The translations under genes were made by a program, and so were the position numbers. Under the pieces are notes generated by a model. The model was not told the origin of the DNA. It did not search any database and saw nothing but the letters and a program-made list of their open reading frames with translations. A stretch of DNA of 64,000 nt, from positions 622,551 through 686,550 of the forward strand of contig QANY01011423.1 in NCBI GenBank assembly GCA_003255025.1. The letters run 5' to 3'. This document shows, in pieces, positions 23,801 to 35,136 of this stretch. The DNA is from Datisca glomerata. Taxonomy: Eukaryota; Streptophyta; Magnoliopsida; Cucurbitales; Datiscaceae. The stretch's first letter is position 1. Each line of letters opens with the position of its first letter.

Positions 23801-24322
23801 AGAGGGAGAGGGAGAGGAGGTGTCGTGAGAGGGAGAGGGAGAGGAGGCGTCGTGAGCTGAGGGAGAGGGAGATTGACTGAGTTGAGGGAGTGGGAGAGGC
23901 GAGAGGGACTGAGTTGAGGGAGAGGGAGAGGCGAGAGGGACTGACTACTGAGGGAGAGGGAAAAGGGAGAGGCCAGAGGAAGCGAGAGGGATAGATAAGA
24001 GGGACTGAGCAGTCTGAGTAGAGGAAGAGAGACCGAGCTGAGGGAGATGGAGAGGCGAGAGGAGGAGAGGGAGATGCGAGAGAGACTGAGCAGTCTGAGC
24101 TGAGGGAAAGGGGGAGGTGAGAGAGAGACTTCATTTAACCTAAAACCCTAAAATATATATATATGGTTGAATCGGTCCAGAATTAACAAAAATTCTGGAC
24201 CGGTCCAAAAATTTCAATCCTCTCTAAAAGGAGGACCGAACTGACCATTAACAAGAAAAAACCGTTCAGACCGCTCAATTTTACTTAGAATTAAACGGCC
24301 TGAACGGTTTTTGAACACCCCA
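20834..24322 (-). mobile_element. hAT transposon with transposase remnant (about 3.5 kb)
   Basis: The left end is TAGGGGTGTTCAACGG and the right end CCGTTCAAAAACC-type in inverse (GGTTTTTGAACACCCCA). Flanks CTAGTAAT (20826-20833) and CTAATAAT (24323-24330) form an 8-bp target duplication with one mismatch. A BED-finger hAT transposase lies inside on the minus strand. A GA-rich block (23780-24120) is the likely 5' leader. Confidence 0.9.
21290..23380 (-). pseudogene. hAT transposase, RICESLEEPER-like (BED finger, RNase H-like core, hAT C-terminus)
   Basis: A cut-and-paste transposase acting on the element's terminal repeats in the nucleus. It begins MSIGTPSQNP at 23380. The BED finger has C58, C61 and H79, but the last ligand is Tyr83 rather than Cys/His. 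The core keeps the family's EFCRGKQPKF and LCLTTDT segments near 22770-22920, but the conserved Trp after TTDT is a stop. HIINLIVHDSLKDVHDSVTR (about 22410-22470) and LDVHTRWNF (about 22290) follow. LDPRFKMRFV (about 21910) and then NPNVELDLLNWWKINSSRYG (about 21610-21670) and the dimerisation tail complete the family order. Frames shift several times, so the copy is inactive. Confidence 0.9.
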
Positions 24323-24330
24323 CTAATAAT

Positions 24331-26255
24331 TAGAAAGAGACATGGGGTAGTTTAATATTAATTAAATGCTTATAATTTAGTTAACCACAAAACATAATGG
24401 GGTTTGTCATAAACCAAAATAAACAGTATCGGGTGGGGTACAGACCAGATGACATGAAAATCAGATGACCCAAGCAGATGACCAAGAATGCAAAACCAAA
24501 GGACACTTTCCGTGTTGCCGTACAGACCAGATGACATGGAAATCAAAAGCTCATTGCTGGTGACAGTTGCTCTCTTTTATGAAAAAACAACAAGAAGAAG
24601 AAACGATGAAAAGATTGAAGACGTTGGCCTTTCGGTGATACCGTACATACTGCCTTGTAATGGAATTCCAGATGCCCATACTAATAATAAGCTATTCTTT
24701 ACTCCTCCCTCTATCTTATCTTATTTAAAGAAGTGCGTATTGAATAAAGTAAAAATCCCCATTGTGTTATCCAAAGTTAGCCTCACACTTCCCTTAGGTG
24801 CTTTATTCACAGAGTGGTTTTACTTCATTTGGTGTTGAGTAGATCTGCGGTTGTATAAATTGAGTCGACAAAGAGATCTTCTAAACATATTCGTCTTTTG
24901 TTTCTTTAAATATAGATAACTCGTGATTTTTATTACTATTATTGGGTTTGTTTGCTTTCTACCAGGGAATTTCTTTTTAGGAATGAGGAACTGGGACATC
25001 AGAACCTAAACTAAGTAAAACTATGTCCTAACAAGGACAGTAAAATTTTGAATTAGTATGAGTAACTGCAGTAGTTGGATGGGAATTTATGATAGGGGAC
25101 AGTGCCTGCTCAAAGGTACCGTTTTTAGTCATTTTGAACTCAAACAGTCCACACGCTTTGGGCCATTTTTCATCTCTATGTGGCTAATAAGTGTTTGAGA
25201 CAAGTCGGCATGGGCCATGCCATAAATTTATTTGGTCATGGTCATGGTATCCCTTCTGTCACATGCCATTTGACCATTCACATTTGTCGCCTCTCTCTCT
25301 CTGTTTGTTTGATATTTCTTATGCTAGGGTTGTGTTTGGTGAACTTCAAACTTGATGCATTTGATCATGTTGACCCAAAGTTTTAACTGGCTAGAAAGAC
25401 ATCGTTTTCACCTCGACGAAGGAGAACTAAAAAAGTGGAGTTTATTGAAAATGATTATGTGAGAGAGACGTCATTCCTCACCTAAATTGGAGCCAATGGT
25501 ACATTTTTCACAACACAATAAATTATCACAAATCACTTTAATACAACTCATATAAGATGATTTCTATTTGTGATTAACTACTAAGTTAATCTGCTAAGGG
25601 ATAACTCTTTTATGAGTATCATAAGCTTTTAGCAGACAAAAACATTATTCAAACCTCTTTTTGCTAATGACTTTGCTTTGATAGGATCAATACTCCCATA
25701 TTTTCTAGCAAACTTGATGACTTCAAATCTTGAAACATGTCAACAGCTCGCATGATGACAAAAAAAATAAAAAAGACATGAACACACCAAGAAAGTTGTA
25801 AGGTTGTGAAGAAAGAGAACAATAAACAATTATCCATTTATCTTTACTTTGTTGTTTGCTTCTTGTACTCCCATAAAATGTAACCACATATCCGAAGAAA
25901 ATTTTGTCAACTAGCTCTAATCAAACAAGCGAAGAGGAGTGATAATTTGAAAACAAGTAGCACATATCAAAGGCTAGAAGAAGTAGACATAGAAGAACCA
26001 GCACTAATAAAAGGCTGCAGGACATGAAAATGAACATTGAAGACATATTAGTATTTAGTACGATTTACGGATAAAGAGGTAGAACATTAAAAAAACACTT
26101 ATATTTAAAATTGTAGCCTTGGAGAATTCTTAGGAAAGCACATCAAGAATATGCCCCTTTTATAAAAAAATTAAAAAAAAAAGAGCCGAAGATAAAATAA
26201 AAACAAAAGTTAGTCACCCTAATTCTAAAAAAAAAATCGTCACCAAAATCATGCC
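24331..26255. other. Intergenic region left of gypsy element D
   Basis: No gene is supported. A short direct repeat, ACAGACCAGATGACATG, occurs near 24441 and 24521. A 116-codon frame at 24488-24838 has no recognisable features and a composition like its surroundings. Confidence 0.5.
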
Positions 26256-26624
26256 ATGTCAGCTTAGGTGACGCGATTTGATTGGCAGGCTTGCAACTAA
26301 TGAAGGGATCAGTTGCAATGGTCCCCTCCTTTTGTTCACCTATAAAAGGAGGACTCCTTCTTTGTTTGAGAGGATTGGAAATTTAGAGAGAGAAGCTCCC
26401 ACATTAGAGAAAGAAGCTCCGACTTTAGAGAAAGAATCTCCCATTTCTAGAGTGAGAAATTCTCACTTCTAGAGAGAGCAAGCATTTATCACCGCTCTTG
26501 AGTGTCTAGAGTGCTCCCCTTTTACCTCCTGGCGTCCTCCCCGACGTTCTCAAGAGTTGTTCTAGTCACGAGCTAGTACTAGACCACTCCTGCACCTCAC
26601 CCACTTGACACCCTTTCATCTACA
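26256..26624 (+). repeat. 5' LTR of gypsy element D (left end approximate)
   Basis: It ends CTACA directly before a primer-binding site. It has TATAAAAGG at 26341-26349 and, downstream, four diverged copies of TTAGAGAAAGAAGCTCC-type repeats (26381-26475). The TGTCAGC start is a guess, because no partner LTR is present to compare. Confidence 0.6.
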
Positions 26625-26626
26625 TT

Positions 26627-26643
26627 TGGTGACTCCACTAGGG
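26627..26643 (+). other. Primer-binding site of element D
   Basis: TGGTGACTCCACTAGGG follows the LTR end after two bases. The TGGTGACTCCxCTGGGG pattern is common at this site in TAT/Ogre-lineage elements. Confidence 0.6.
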
Positions 26644-26673
26644 AGTGGTTTGTCACACTAGTGAAGCACCATC

Positions 26674-27865
26674 ATGGTTGGACGCGCAAAGGGAAGAGTA
26701 GCTCTATCGCGCACGGAGGAAGATGGACCCATACTCAACGACAAATACGGACACGAGGAGGAGAACACCTCTCGTGAGTTACCACCAAGCGCACCTACAC
26801 AAGTGCAAGAGCAAGCCCAAGCCATTCGGAAACTCCAAGCTTCTAACGCTAAGATGAGGAGAGTCATCGATACATTGAAATGCATACATCAGTGCCACTG
26901 CACCACAACACCCACCGCTCACCTCCACCATGGGTGTGCAACCGACCACCTCCATCATGGGTGCGCAACCAACCTCCATCATGGGCGCGCAACCAACCTC
27001 CACTATGGGCGCGCAAGCAACCTCCACCATGGGTGCGTAACCAGCCTCCATCATGGGAGTACAACTAACCTCCACCATAGGCGCGCCGTTGACCTCTCTC
27101 ACGGGCGTCCAACCATCCGTCGCTGTAGGTGTTCCATCACAATCATTCACCCAGAACCATGTTCAACCAAACGTTTAATCCAACACTCAAGCTCTTACGC
27201 AAGTCAATGTTACACCAACATCTCTTGACAACTTCGCTAGCTCGACTACTACAATAGCTCAGACCAACCTCACCCCAAGCGCAAACATCCTTGTTGGAAG
27301 TAGTCATTTCATTACCCATGAAGCCTTTCAAAAGGTACTCTAAAAGGAAAGGATAAGAGCATCATTTAATGAGTCTGTTGTCAACTTCAGGCCGGCGGAT
27401 TATGTTCCTCCAAAGTTTCAAAAGTATAACAGTCGAAATGGGTGTGCCAAAGAACATGATATGTGACCCTATGGTTATGATGAGTTCATGCGTTTGAGGG
27501 AGTTCTCCAAGTCCTTGACGGAGCGCGCTTACACTTGGTATGCAAGCTTGGCACCTGAATCGATCTTGATGTGGACGCAAATGGTATCAACCATCTTGGC
27601 GAAGTTCTTTGTCATAGAGGAGAAGACTGGCATACTAGATCTGGAAAGGCAAAGGATCACTGGCGACCTTGTGTCATACGTTCAACGGTTTAAGGAAAAT
27701 GCCATGGATTGCCAAGAGGATTGCAAGGAGGAAGCCCTTGTGAAGATGTGCATCAGAGGGATGTTGGGTGATTATAAGGTCTACCTTGAGAATTTGGGGA
27801 TTGTCACCTTTGCCCGCTTGATAGAAGCATCTAAGAGTACAAGCGCTTCAGTACATAGGCCATGA
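26674..27865 (+). pseudogene. Gypsy gag of element D, with an internal minisatellite
   Basis: ATG at 26674 opens a frame (MVGRAKGRVALSRTEEDGPI) with a short amphipathic stretch (QVQEQAQAIRKLQASNAKMR). It then runs into a His/Gly/Thr-rich tandem repeat that shifts frame. The retrotransposon gag core resumes at about 27370 (FRPADYVPPKFQKY) and 27488 on (LREFSKSLTERAYTWYASLA, MVSTILAKFF, SYVQRFKENAMDC, MCIRGMLGDYKVYL). A stop at about 27463 breaks it. A single decayed knuckle-like motif, YHRTTSHPTQECKFF, lies near 28125-28175. Confidence 0.85.
26922..27095 (+). repeat. Minisatellite in gag of element D (about 21-bp unit)
   Basis: About eight copies of a unit resembling AACCTCCATCATGGGCGCGC. In the gag frame it gives a seven-residue repeat, roughly LHHGxAT/N. 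The array is open on both strands, which explains the long antisense frames here. Confidence 0.85.
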
Positions 27866-28313
27866 CAACCAGAGAAGAATGACTGTCCTGACCGCCCTTG
27901 GAGACCCACCACATCACACTACCATCCTCAAGTAACGACTGCACAACCACAGGGGCGCGATCGTAAGAGAGGCAGAGATGATAGGAATGACCCGCCGCCT
28001 TTTCCTTGCACCATGGATAAGGTGGAAGCGTTGATGGATGTATGGATAAAGGACAAATAGATCACCTTGCCTTGGGTCACCATACTACCTACGAGGGAGG
28101 AGATGAGTTCTCCAAACTTTTACAGATATCATCGCACTACATCACACCCCACTCAAGAGTGTAAATTTTTTAGAAAGTTTTTTATTGGAAGTTGAAGAAG
28201 GGTGAGATCATTACAGAAGGTGTCAGACCCGTGGACCCACCCTCTTTTCCCCACCATGCCAATGTCAACATGATTAGCGCCAACACAATAGACATACCTC
28301 ATATGTTAGCATA

Positions 28314-29219
28314 GTGGAGGAAGCAGATGAGGAAGCAACCATAGGGAGATACATCGCTTTCATAGATAAACTCTTGAACACAAGGACTTGTAAAAACTTT
28401 TTTTATACGCTTGGGTCTGATGATATTGCACGGCGCCAAGTCTCCAAAACGTTAATAGATGTCGCTCAGCAAAATTATGCTCGGATGAATTGTTTCTTTG
28501 CACAACCGCCTTTGAGCAAGATGAGTTGGAATGAGGAGAGTGCCATCACATTCACCAATGTCGACCGACATGTTAAGAGGACGGGACACAATCGCCCCCT
28601 CTATGTGGAGGCAACGGTCAATGGAGTGCAAGTAAGCCGTGCCCTATTGGACAGTGGATCGAGAATGAATGTCATGTCCTATGCTACCTTCAAGGCGGTT
28701 AGCATCCTAGAGAAGCAACTAGTGAGACAATCAATAGTGGTGACGGGTTTCTCATCTGCAGGTGTGAGGATGATGTGTTATGTCAATGTGGAGTTACAAT
28801 TTGGACTAATAAGAACCACCAACTGTTTCCATGTGATTGAGTACAATACGGTCTACCACGTATTGTTAGGAAGGCCATGGATTCACGATCATGAATGTGT
28901 CCCATCAACCTTGCATCAGTTCCTGAAATCACGATGGCATGGTAAGAACATCACGCTGGCGGCTACCAAAGCACCATTCGATGAGACCGAGGCTCACTTG
29001 ATAGAGGCGATGCTCTTTGATGAACTTGCAACGGCAGGTGCCGCCGTACCTAGAAGGATGATTTCCACCCCTTTGACGAGGTGGGAGCTTGCGAAAGGAA
29101 AAGAAGCACTTACAACGGGGACCGAGTTGGTAACTTGTTGTCTTTGCCAAACGGAAAAAGGGCGTACCGCTTATGATGGTGCGCGGGGTCCGATGTATAG
29201 TCTAATCCCCTGGTGCTGA
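28314..29219 (+). pseudogene. Gypsy aspartic protease region of element D
   Basis: A 301-codon frame is open without a stop. The protease domain is about residues 95-205: RPLYVEATVNGVQVSRALLD then SGSRMNVM holds the catalytic D-S-G motif intact, and VLLGRPWIHDHECVPSTLHQ is the conserved C-terminal protease segment. It is the best-preserved piece of this element. It is listed as a pseudogene because the polyprotein around it is broken by stops on both sides. Confidence 0.88.
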
Positions 29220-29433
29220 AGTAGATGAGGATATAATGACGGAGGAGGCATTCGCTAAGACACAAGGACTTATGCAAGGGATCCACGCGATGAATTACGA
29301 ACCACCAAACATACATCTACCAACCAACCCATCACCACCACATGAGGGGCTGGAGGAAGTCCAAATTGGGGAGGGGAGCATAAATAGGCTGGTGTTCCTA
29401 GAAAAGGACTTGGAGAGTAAACAATGAGATGAC

Positions 29434-30240
29434 TTGATAAAGCTTTTGGGTGAGTTTGATGATGTCTTTGCGTGGTCGTACTCTGAGATGTCGGGGTTGG
29501 ATTCTACCTTATTGACGCATAAACTAGGGGTCTCCGAACAATGCACACTTGTCAAGCAACACCCCCGCCATTTTCGCCCCGAGGTGGAACTCCAAATCAA
29601 GTCTGAAATTTCAAAGCTCATAGAGACAGGATTTATCAAGCCTATCAAGCACCCCACATGGTTAGCAAACATCATTCCGGTAAAAAGGAAAGATGGTCAA
29701 ATTCATTGTTTTGCGGATTTTAGAGACTTGAACAAGGCATGCCCTAAAGATGACTTCTCGCTGCCTAATGTAGACACCTTGGTTGATGCTACAGCAGAAC
29801 ATTAAATGTTCTCTTTCATGGATGGGTTCAGTGGATACAATCAAATAAGGATGGCAATCGGAGATGATGAGAAAACTGCCTTCAGAACACCCTTTGGAAA
29901 CTTTTACTATGTGGTAATGCCTTTCAGACTGAAGAATGCGGAGGCTACTTACCAACGGGCCATGACAACAATTTTCCATGACATGATCCACGATTATGTT
30001 GAAAACTAGGTGGATGATCTGGTACTTAAGTCCAAGAGTGTGAATTCACATTTTAAGCACTCTAGGAGTGTCTTTGAATGATGCATGGCGTACAAGCTTA
30101 AAATGAATCCGTTGAAATGCGCTTTCAGTGTTTCATGGGGGAAGTTCTTAGGCTTTTGTGTACACAAGTTGGGTATAGACATTGATCAATCCAAGGTAAA
30201 AGCTATCAGGGACATGCCCCAGCACGATCCATGAAGGAGT
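29434..30240 (+). pseudogene. Gypsy reverse transcriptase of element D
   Basis: The RT entry is clear: FDDVFAWSYSEMSGLD (about 29455-29500), HPTWLANIIPVKRKDGQIHC then FADFRDLNKACPKDDF (about 29650-29760), FSFMDGFSGYNQIRM and FRTPFGNFYYVVMPF (29810-29930). The YVDD catalytic box reads stop-VDD at about 30007-30018, the Tyr codon being TAG. Another stop lies at 29803. KMNPLKCAFSV and KFLGFCVHKLGIDID follow (30100-30190), the thumb region. Confidence 0.92.
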
Positions 30241-30339
30241 TAAAGGCATTCTTGAGGATAGTATCCTACGTCCGCCAATTCATACCCACCCCAGTCGAGT
30301 CCATTAGTGATATACAACCACTCTTGAAAGGAGATTACA

Positions 30340-31199
30340 TCTTTTCGTGGATAGCACCAATGAAATTATGATTCCATAAAGTATGTGCTCCTCGCACCGG
30401 CCACCATGGTGCCACCTCGTAGTGACCTACCATTACTGCTTTACATCACCTCAACCTCCAAGTCATTGGAGCCTTGTTGGAACAAGAAATGGATGAGTCA
30501 AGCATTAGTTGATTTTCTGGCCTAATTTCTGAGTGGTGAACCGGAACCCCTAGACGAGACCATACCTGGAGACCTACATAAAATCAATAGTTGTGAGGGT
30601 GCGCCATGAGCTCTGACATTCGACAGGTCATCAACCCACTCTAGCAGTGGAGAGGACTTGTCTTAGAGGATCCCTTGGGCAACATTTATTCAATGGAATA
30701 CAAATTGACATTCCCATGTACAAACAACGAAGCGGAGTATGAAGCTCTTATATTGGGACTTCGACATGCAAAGGATAAGGGTGCCACCACCATCAAGGTT
30801 AAAGGAGACTCCAACTTGATCATCAACCAAGCTAGAGGGGATTTTACCGTGAAGGAACCTGCTCTCGCACAATACCGCTTTGCGGTTCAAAAGCTTGTTG
30901 CCACATTTGATGATGTTACTTTTGAACACACCTCTAGATCTAACAATCACCATGCTGATGCCCTGGCAACTCTGGCCACCAAACTCCCTCCCACCAACCT
31001 TATTACAGTGGTTGAAGTCATTATTAAAGCCACGAATGTGGTAGCTGAGGGCAACATTGATCCACCATCCCATGATTGGAGAAGCAAGATCAAAGCGCAG
31101 TTATCTCAAGGGGAAGCTGCTATGAACAAAGAGTTGATGAACTTTGTTAATTTGAGTGGAGTTCTCTTCTATAAGGGGGCTGATGGAATTATTTTATGA
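30340..31199 (+). pseudogene. Gypsy RNase H region of element D
   Basis: NNEAEYEALILGLRHAKDKG (about 30724-30785) and VKGDSNLIINQARGDF (about 30800-30850), with the closing NNHHADALATLA (about 30943-30980), are the hallmark of the second, archaeal-type RNase H that distinguishes TAT-lineage gypsy elements. The frame is open from 30675 to 31199. The first RNase H, expected at 30340-30560, is only weakly recognisable and broken. Confidence 0.8.
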
Positions 31200-32586
31200 C
31201 GCTTGTATTTGGAGGAATGCTACAGCCACCTCATGCATCTACATGAAGACTATTGTGCCAGGGAAGGGCCGCTCCTACACTGACGTCTCCAAAGGATGAG
31301 TTTCTATTGGCCAAACATGACCGTGGTGGCACAACTATGCAAAAGAATTGTCTTAAGTGTCAATTGATCCTCGATCCCAAAGAAGTTCATCTAGTGGAAG
31401 TTACGACAGACTGGCGACAACCTTACATCTCATATTTGAATGATGGTACTCTCCCATCAAGCACAACAGATGCCTCCATTATTAAGAAGCGGAGCCCTCG
31501 TTTCTTTATGCTCAATGGAGAGTTATGCAGGGTTAGTATGGATGGTCGTCCTCTCAAGTGTTTGGGTATTGATGATCAATGAACTATCATGGAGGAAGTA
31601 CACAAAGGGGCAAGTGGCGAACACCAAGGAGGCAGAAGGCTATACGAGGAATTGCTCAGGATAGAGTACTATTGGCCCACCATTGAAGCTGATACATTAG
31701 ACTATGCACAAAAATGTGACACTTGACAGGTCCTCGGAAATTTTATACATGCCTCATCTGTATCCTTGCACCCAACAGAGGTCCCTTGGCCATTTCATAC
31801 ATGGGCTCTAGATTTTGTTGGACCCATCTCCCATGCATTAAAAGGTTATATTTAGATCCTTGTTGCTATAGATTGTTACTCTTAATGGGCAGAGGCCATA
31901 GCTCTCAAGAAGGGGACAGGTGAGCAGGTCTATAACTTTATCAAGGAGAACATCATATGTTGATTTGGGCTACCAAGCCAAATCATCTCGGACCATGAGA
32001 CGACATTCACATGCAAGGTAGTGGCTGAACTATTCGAAGCATACGACATCCGACATGATAAGTCCACACCTTATTATCCTAAGGCGAATGGTCAAGCCAA
32101 GGCAACTAACATGACGTTACTGAGGATACTTAGTCGTATGGTCCACGACGCCCAGAACACATGGCATGAATTACTTCATTTAGCACTATGGGCATATCGA
32201 ACAGCGAAATGGTCCCCGACGTAAGCAACCCCATTTGCTTTGGTCTATGGTTTTGAAGCAGTCATACCTGCAGAGGTAATGATACCATCAGCTAAGCTAG
32301 CATCTTCAGCAGGAGTCGAGTGCCCCCACGTGTTAGTAATCTAGAAGCTATAGATGAAAGGAGAGATAAGGCCAAGGAAAGCACCCAAGCCTACCAGGAG
32401 AGAATGATCAAAACATACGAGGCAATGGTACGTCGACGGGTGTTCCACGAAGGTGATCTAGTATTGAAAGCGGCATATTATGTCATGAGGGGTATGCACG
32501 CTCAAAAGTTCACACCAAAATGGGAAGGCCCCTACGAGATAGTATCCTTAGCCAAAAGTGGATATTGTCGTTTACTCGATTCCTAA
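31200..32586 (+). pseudogene. Gypsy integrase of element D
   Basis: The zinc-binding head is present as HKGASGEHQGGRRLYEELLR and YYWPTIEADTLDYAQKC near 31590-31725, with a stop next to the second cysteine. The core has WALDFVGPIS (about 31803-31835), IISDHETTF (about 31980-32010) and STPYYPKANGQAKATNM (about 32060-32115); the third acidic residue, usually Glu in NGQAE, is Lys. The C-terminal part, RRVFHEGDLVLKAA then KFTPKWEGPYEIV (32440-32550), is well preserved. Stops and shifts occur throughout. Confidence 0.88.
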
Positions 32587-32840
32587 ACAAGACACCCATT
32601 TCCATCACCTATCAACTTCAAGTTTATCAAGAAATACTATGCGTAGGCATTTAGTTAGTTACTTCTTTTCTTTACATGAAAATATTTTGTGGTTGCTTGA
32701 AATAATAGCCACTAAGGCAACTAGGCTTGATATAAGCCAGTTGGCCCTCTCTTCTGTACTCAAGCCTTGAATGAACGGAGGAACTTTGGAAAAAATGTTC
32801 TCTCTAAAAATGTGCTACAAAATATCGCTACTTAATGGAG

Positions 32841-33565
32841 CTCCAATGCCTCTTCTTGAGAACACCCATGATAAACTTCATACTTGGTGAGTTGCGTAGG
32901 CTCCAACGCCTCTTCTTGAGAACACCCATGATAAACTTCATGCTTAGTGAGTTGCATAGGCTTTCACGCCTCTTCTTGAGAACACCCATGATGAACTTCA
33001 TGCTTGGTGAGTTGTATAGGCTTCCACGCCTCTATTTGAGAACACCAATGATAACGTCATGCTTGGTGAGTTGCATAGGCTCTCACGCCTTTACTTGGAA
33101 ACACCCATGATAAACTTCATGCTTGGTGAGTTGCATAGGCTTTCCAACTCTTCTTGAGAACACCCGTGATAAATTTCATGCTTGGTGAGTTGCATAGGCT
33201 TTCACACCTCTATTTGAGAACACTCATGATAACGTCATGCTTAGTGAGTTGCGTTGGCTCTCACGCCCTTACTTAGAAACACCCATGATGAACTTCATAC
33301 TTGGTGAGTTGCATAGGCTTTCACGCCTATTCTTGAGAACACCCATGATAAACTTCGTGTGTGGTGAGTTGCATGGGCTTTCACGCCTCAATTTGAGAAC
33401 ACCCATGATAACGTCACGTGAGTTGCGTAGGCTTTCACACCTCTACTTGGAAACACCCATGATAAACTTCATGCTTGGTGAGTTGCATGGGCTTTCACGC
33501 CTCAATTTAAGAACACCCGTGATAGGTGTCATGCTTGATGAGTCACATAAGCTCCCACGTTCCCG
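32841..33565 (+). repeat. 60-bp tandem array between integrase and antisense ORF (about 12 copies)
   Basis: Unit core GGTGAGTTGCATAGGCTTTC then ACGCCTCTTCTTGAGAACAC and CCATGATAAACTTCATGCTT. The period is 60 bp with small indels. Because 60 is a multiple of three, most copies stay open and give a 20-residue repeat (ELHRLSRLFLRTPMINFMLG). Arrays in this position are known in several TAT elements, and element B has one too. I do not think the array is translated. Confidence 0.93.
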
Positions 33566-33812
33566 CTTAAAATACACATAAGATAAACATGGTGAATACT
33601 TGTAATCAACAGCTTAAATCTGCGTATTTGATGTATCACCCGGAGTCGCGTGTCAGGCTCTAACGACTTCACATGATCTCACCATTGACACTCGCAATGT
33701 GTTACCGCGTAAATATTACATTGCAACAAGAAAATAAGTTACGCATACAAAAGAAGAGAAATAGCGAGCCAACGTTCCGTGTTTGAAGATAAGAAAGAAG
33801 ATGACATCTCAT

Positions 33813-35136
33813 TCACGAATACAAGTTTACAGTAGTAGGAGTTATTATTACATCAAAAGTCATAAGGGGTACTAGAAGAAATACAACCAATCTAACTATG
33901 GTTCCCAAAAACATCACCCGCCATAAGCTCCTCAGAGTCAAGCCTAACGGTGGTGCTCCTCGCCTGGAGCTGACGATGCTCGTTAATCTCTGCATCTAAT
34001 CTACTATCTTCGCTTGCGCCGCAAGCATTCACTCTTGTTGACAGCGACGCATGTCTTCTAAATGCTCTATGTACACATCTCTCGCTAATCACCGGTGCAA
34101 CTGCCAGAAGTTATAAATGGTGAGTCTCAACCAGCCCAACTTCATATGCAACAACTTCATCTCCTTCCACATGTTCAATACATAAGATACCACCTCCAGG
34201 TGTGCATCCTTGTACTAACGATGGGCCAAAATGAATAATTTCTCGCCAACCATAGTGATGCAAGATTGGGGAATATGCCTGGTAAAGCTTAGGAATTGAC
34301 TGCCGCAATCAGAATGAGTTTCAACGGCCTTATGAAGATACGGGATCAACGTTTCATCCACTAAAACTCGATCATACTCAACCATCCGTCTAGAAAGCTC
34401 CAACTTGAATTCGTGGGCACCGTAGGCTTCGTAACTCATGCTATCGCTCCCAGAACTATCACCATTCGACCTTTCCTTACTCTGGCTCTAAAAAGGGGAC
34501 GCAACACGATCATCATCATCAACAGACACTCGATGGGGTTGAGATGCCACTACCCTAGTCTCCAGCTCCCCTCTCACGACTGCATCACCACGGGAGCTTG
34601 CATCATTTGTTACCATAGTAGTAGTAACTGTGTTGGAAGCTGCGGGAGTCACATCCAAGGAGCGTGCTACTACAACGTCACCTCCATCCTCTGACCTGCG
34701 GGGAACACCCCCTGTTACCACAATCAGCCCGCCCTCATTCACATAAGCGGATCCCTGCAGGGTAAAATGCAACATGTTGTCAATGTGAGAAAGTTGCCCA
34801 CAAAAATAAAAAAACACATGTTGGACAGGCATTTACAAATAGGGTAGACTACACTATCAAAGCATGCAATAAGAGTGCTACCTCTACCATCACGTGGGGA
34901 TCTTCCACGATAGGAGACTCCTCCACCCCTTCCAGTTACATGATATCAAGAGGGGAAGTAGCAGAATCAGCCATGTCATTTTGAGCCACGACAATGGTAG
35001 GAAGTGCCCCCCGCTCGCTAGATGGAGATGAAGCCCGATCACTTTTTACATGTAATAAATCGGAAAATACTTTTCTAAAAACTACGTCTAAATACAAAGC
35101 TTTCAAATTTAAATTCAAAATAAAAAGTTCAGCCAA
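33813..35136 (-). pseudogene. Antisense ORF of gypsy element D (spliced, decayed)
   Basis: Read opposite to the element, a likely start is MADSATSPLDIM at 34974, with a stop at 34936-34938. A consensus intron (GTAGAG...TTTTACCCTGCAG, 34755-34887) would join exon 1 to a long exon (GSAYVNEGGLIVVTGGVPRR). That continues after a stop as MSYEAYGAHEFKLELSRRMV (from 34439) and WKEMKLLHMKLG (about 34160), ending in a charged, possibly coiled-coil tail. An antisense ORF at this place is known in Grande-type TAT elements, but I cannot name the protein's function. The position and orientation match element B. Confidence 0.5.
34755..34887 (-). other. Predicted intron in the element D antisense ORF
   Basis: On the minus strand it starts ATG|GTAGAGG and ends after a pyrimidine-rich run with ACCCTGCAG|GGATCC. 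Length is 133 bp. Removing it joins two open frames. Confidence 0.45.

Larger units (their letters stand above)
26256..35136 (+). mobile_element. Gypsy element D, TAT lineage, 3' LTR not found
   Basis: The order is 5' LTR, primer-binding site, gag, protease, RT, RNase H, integrase, tandem array, then an ORF on the opposite strand. This order, with extra sequence between integrase and the 3' LTR, is the known layout of the TAT lineage (for example Grande). The 5' LTR start is approximate. No second LTR copy appears before copia C begins at 35945, so the 3' end has been lost. Confidence 0.85.

Noticed and set aside
23766..24134. 122-codon Ser/Leu/Pro-rich ORF on the minus strand
   Set aside because: It is the complement of the GAGAGGGAGAGG leader block of the larger hAT element; low complexity only.
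24488..24838. 116-codon ORF in intergenic DNA
   Set aside because: No motif, no conserved look, and no codon or composition shift relative to its surroundings.
26779..27150. 123-codon antisense ORF with repeated MMEVGCAP-type units
   Set aside because: Shadow of the gag minisatellite on the other strand.
32841..33565. CRISPR-like array
   Set aside because: The 60-bp units are contiguous with no unique spacers, and the context is a plant retrotransposon.
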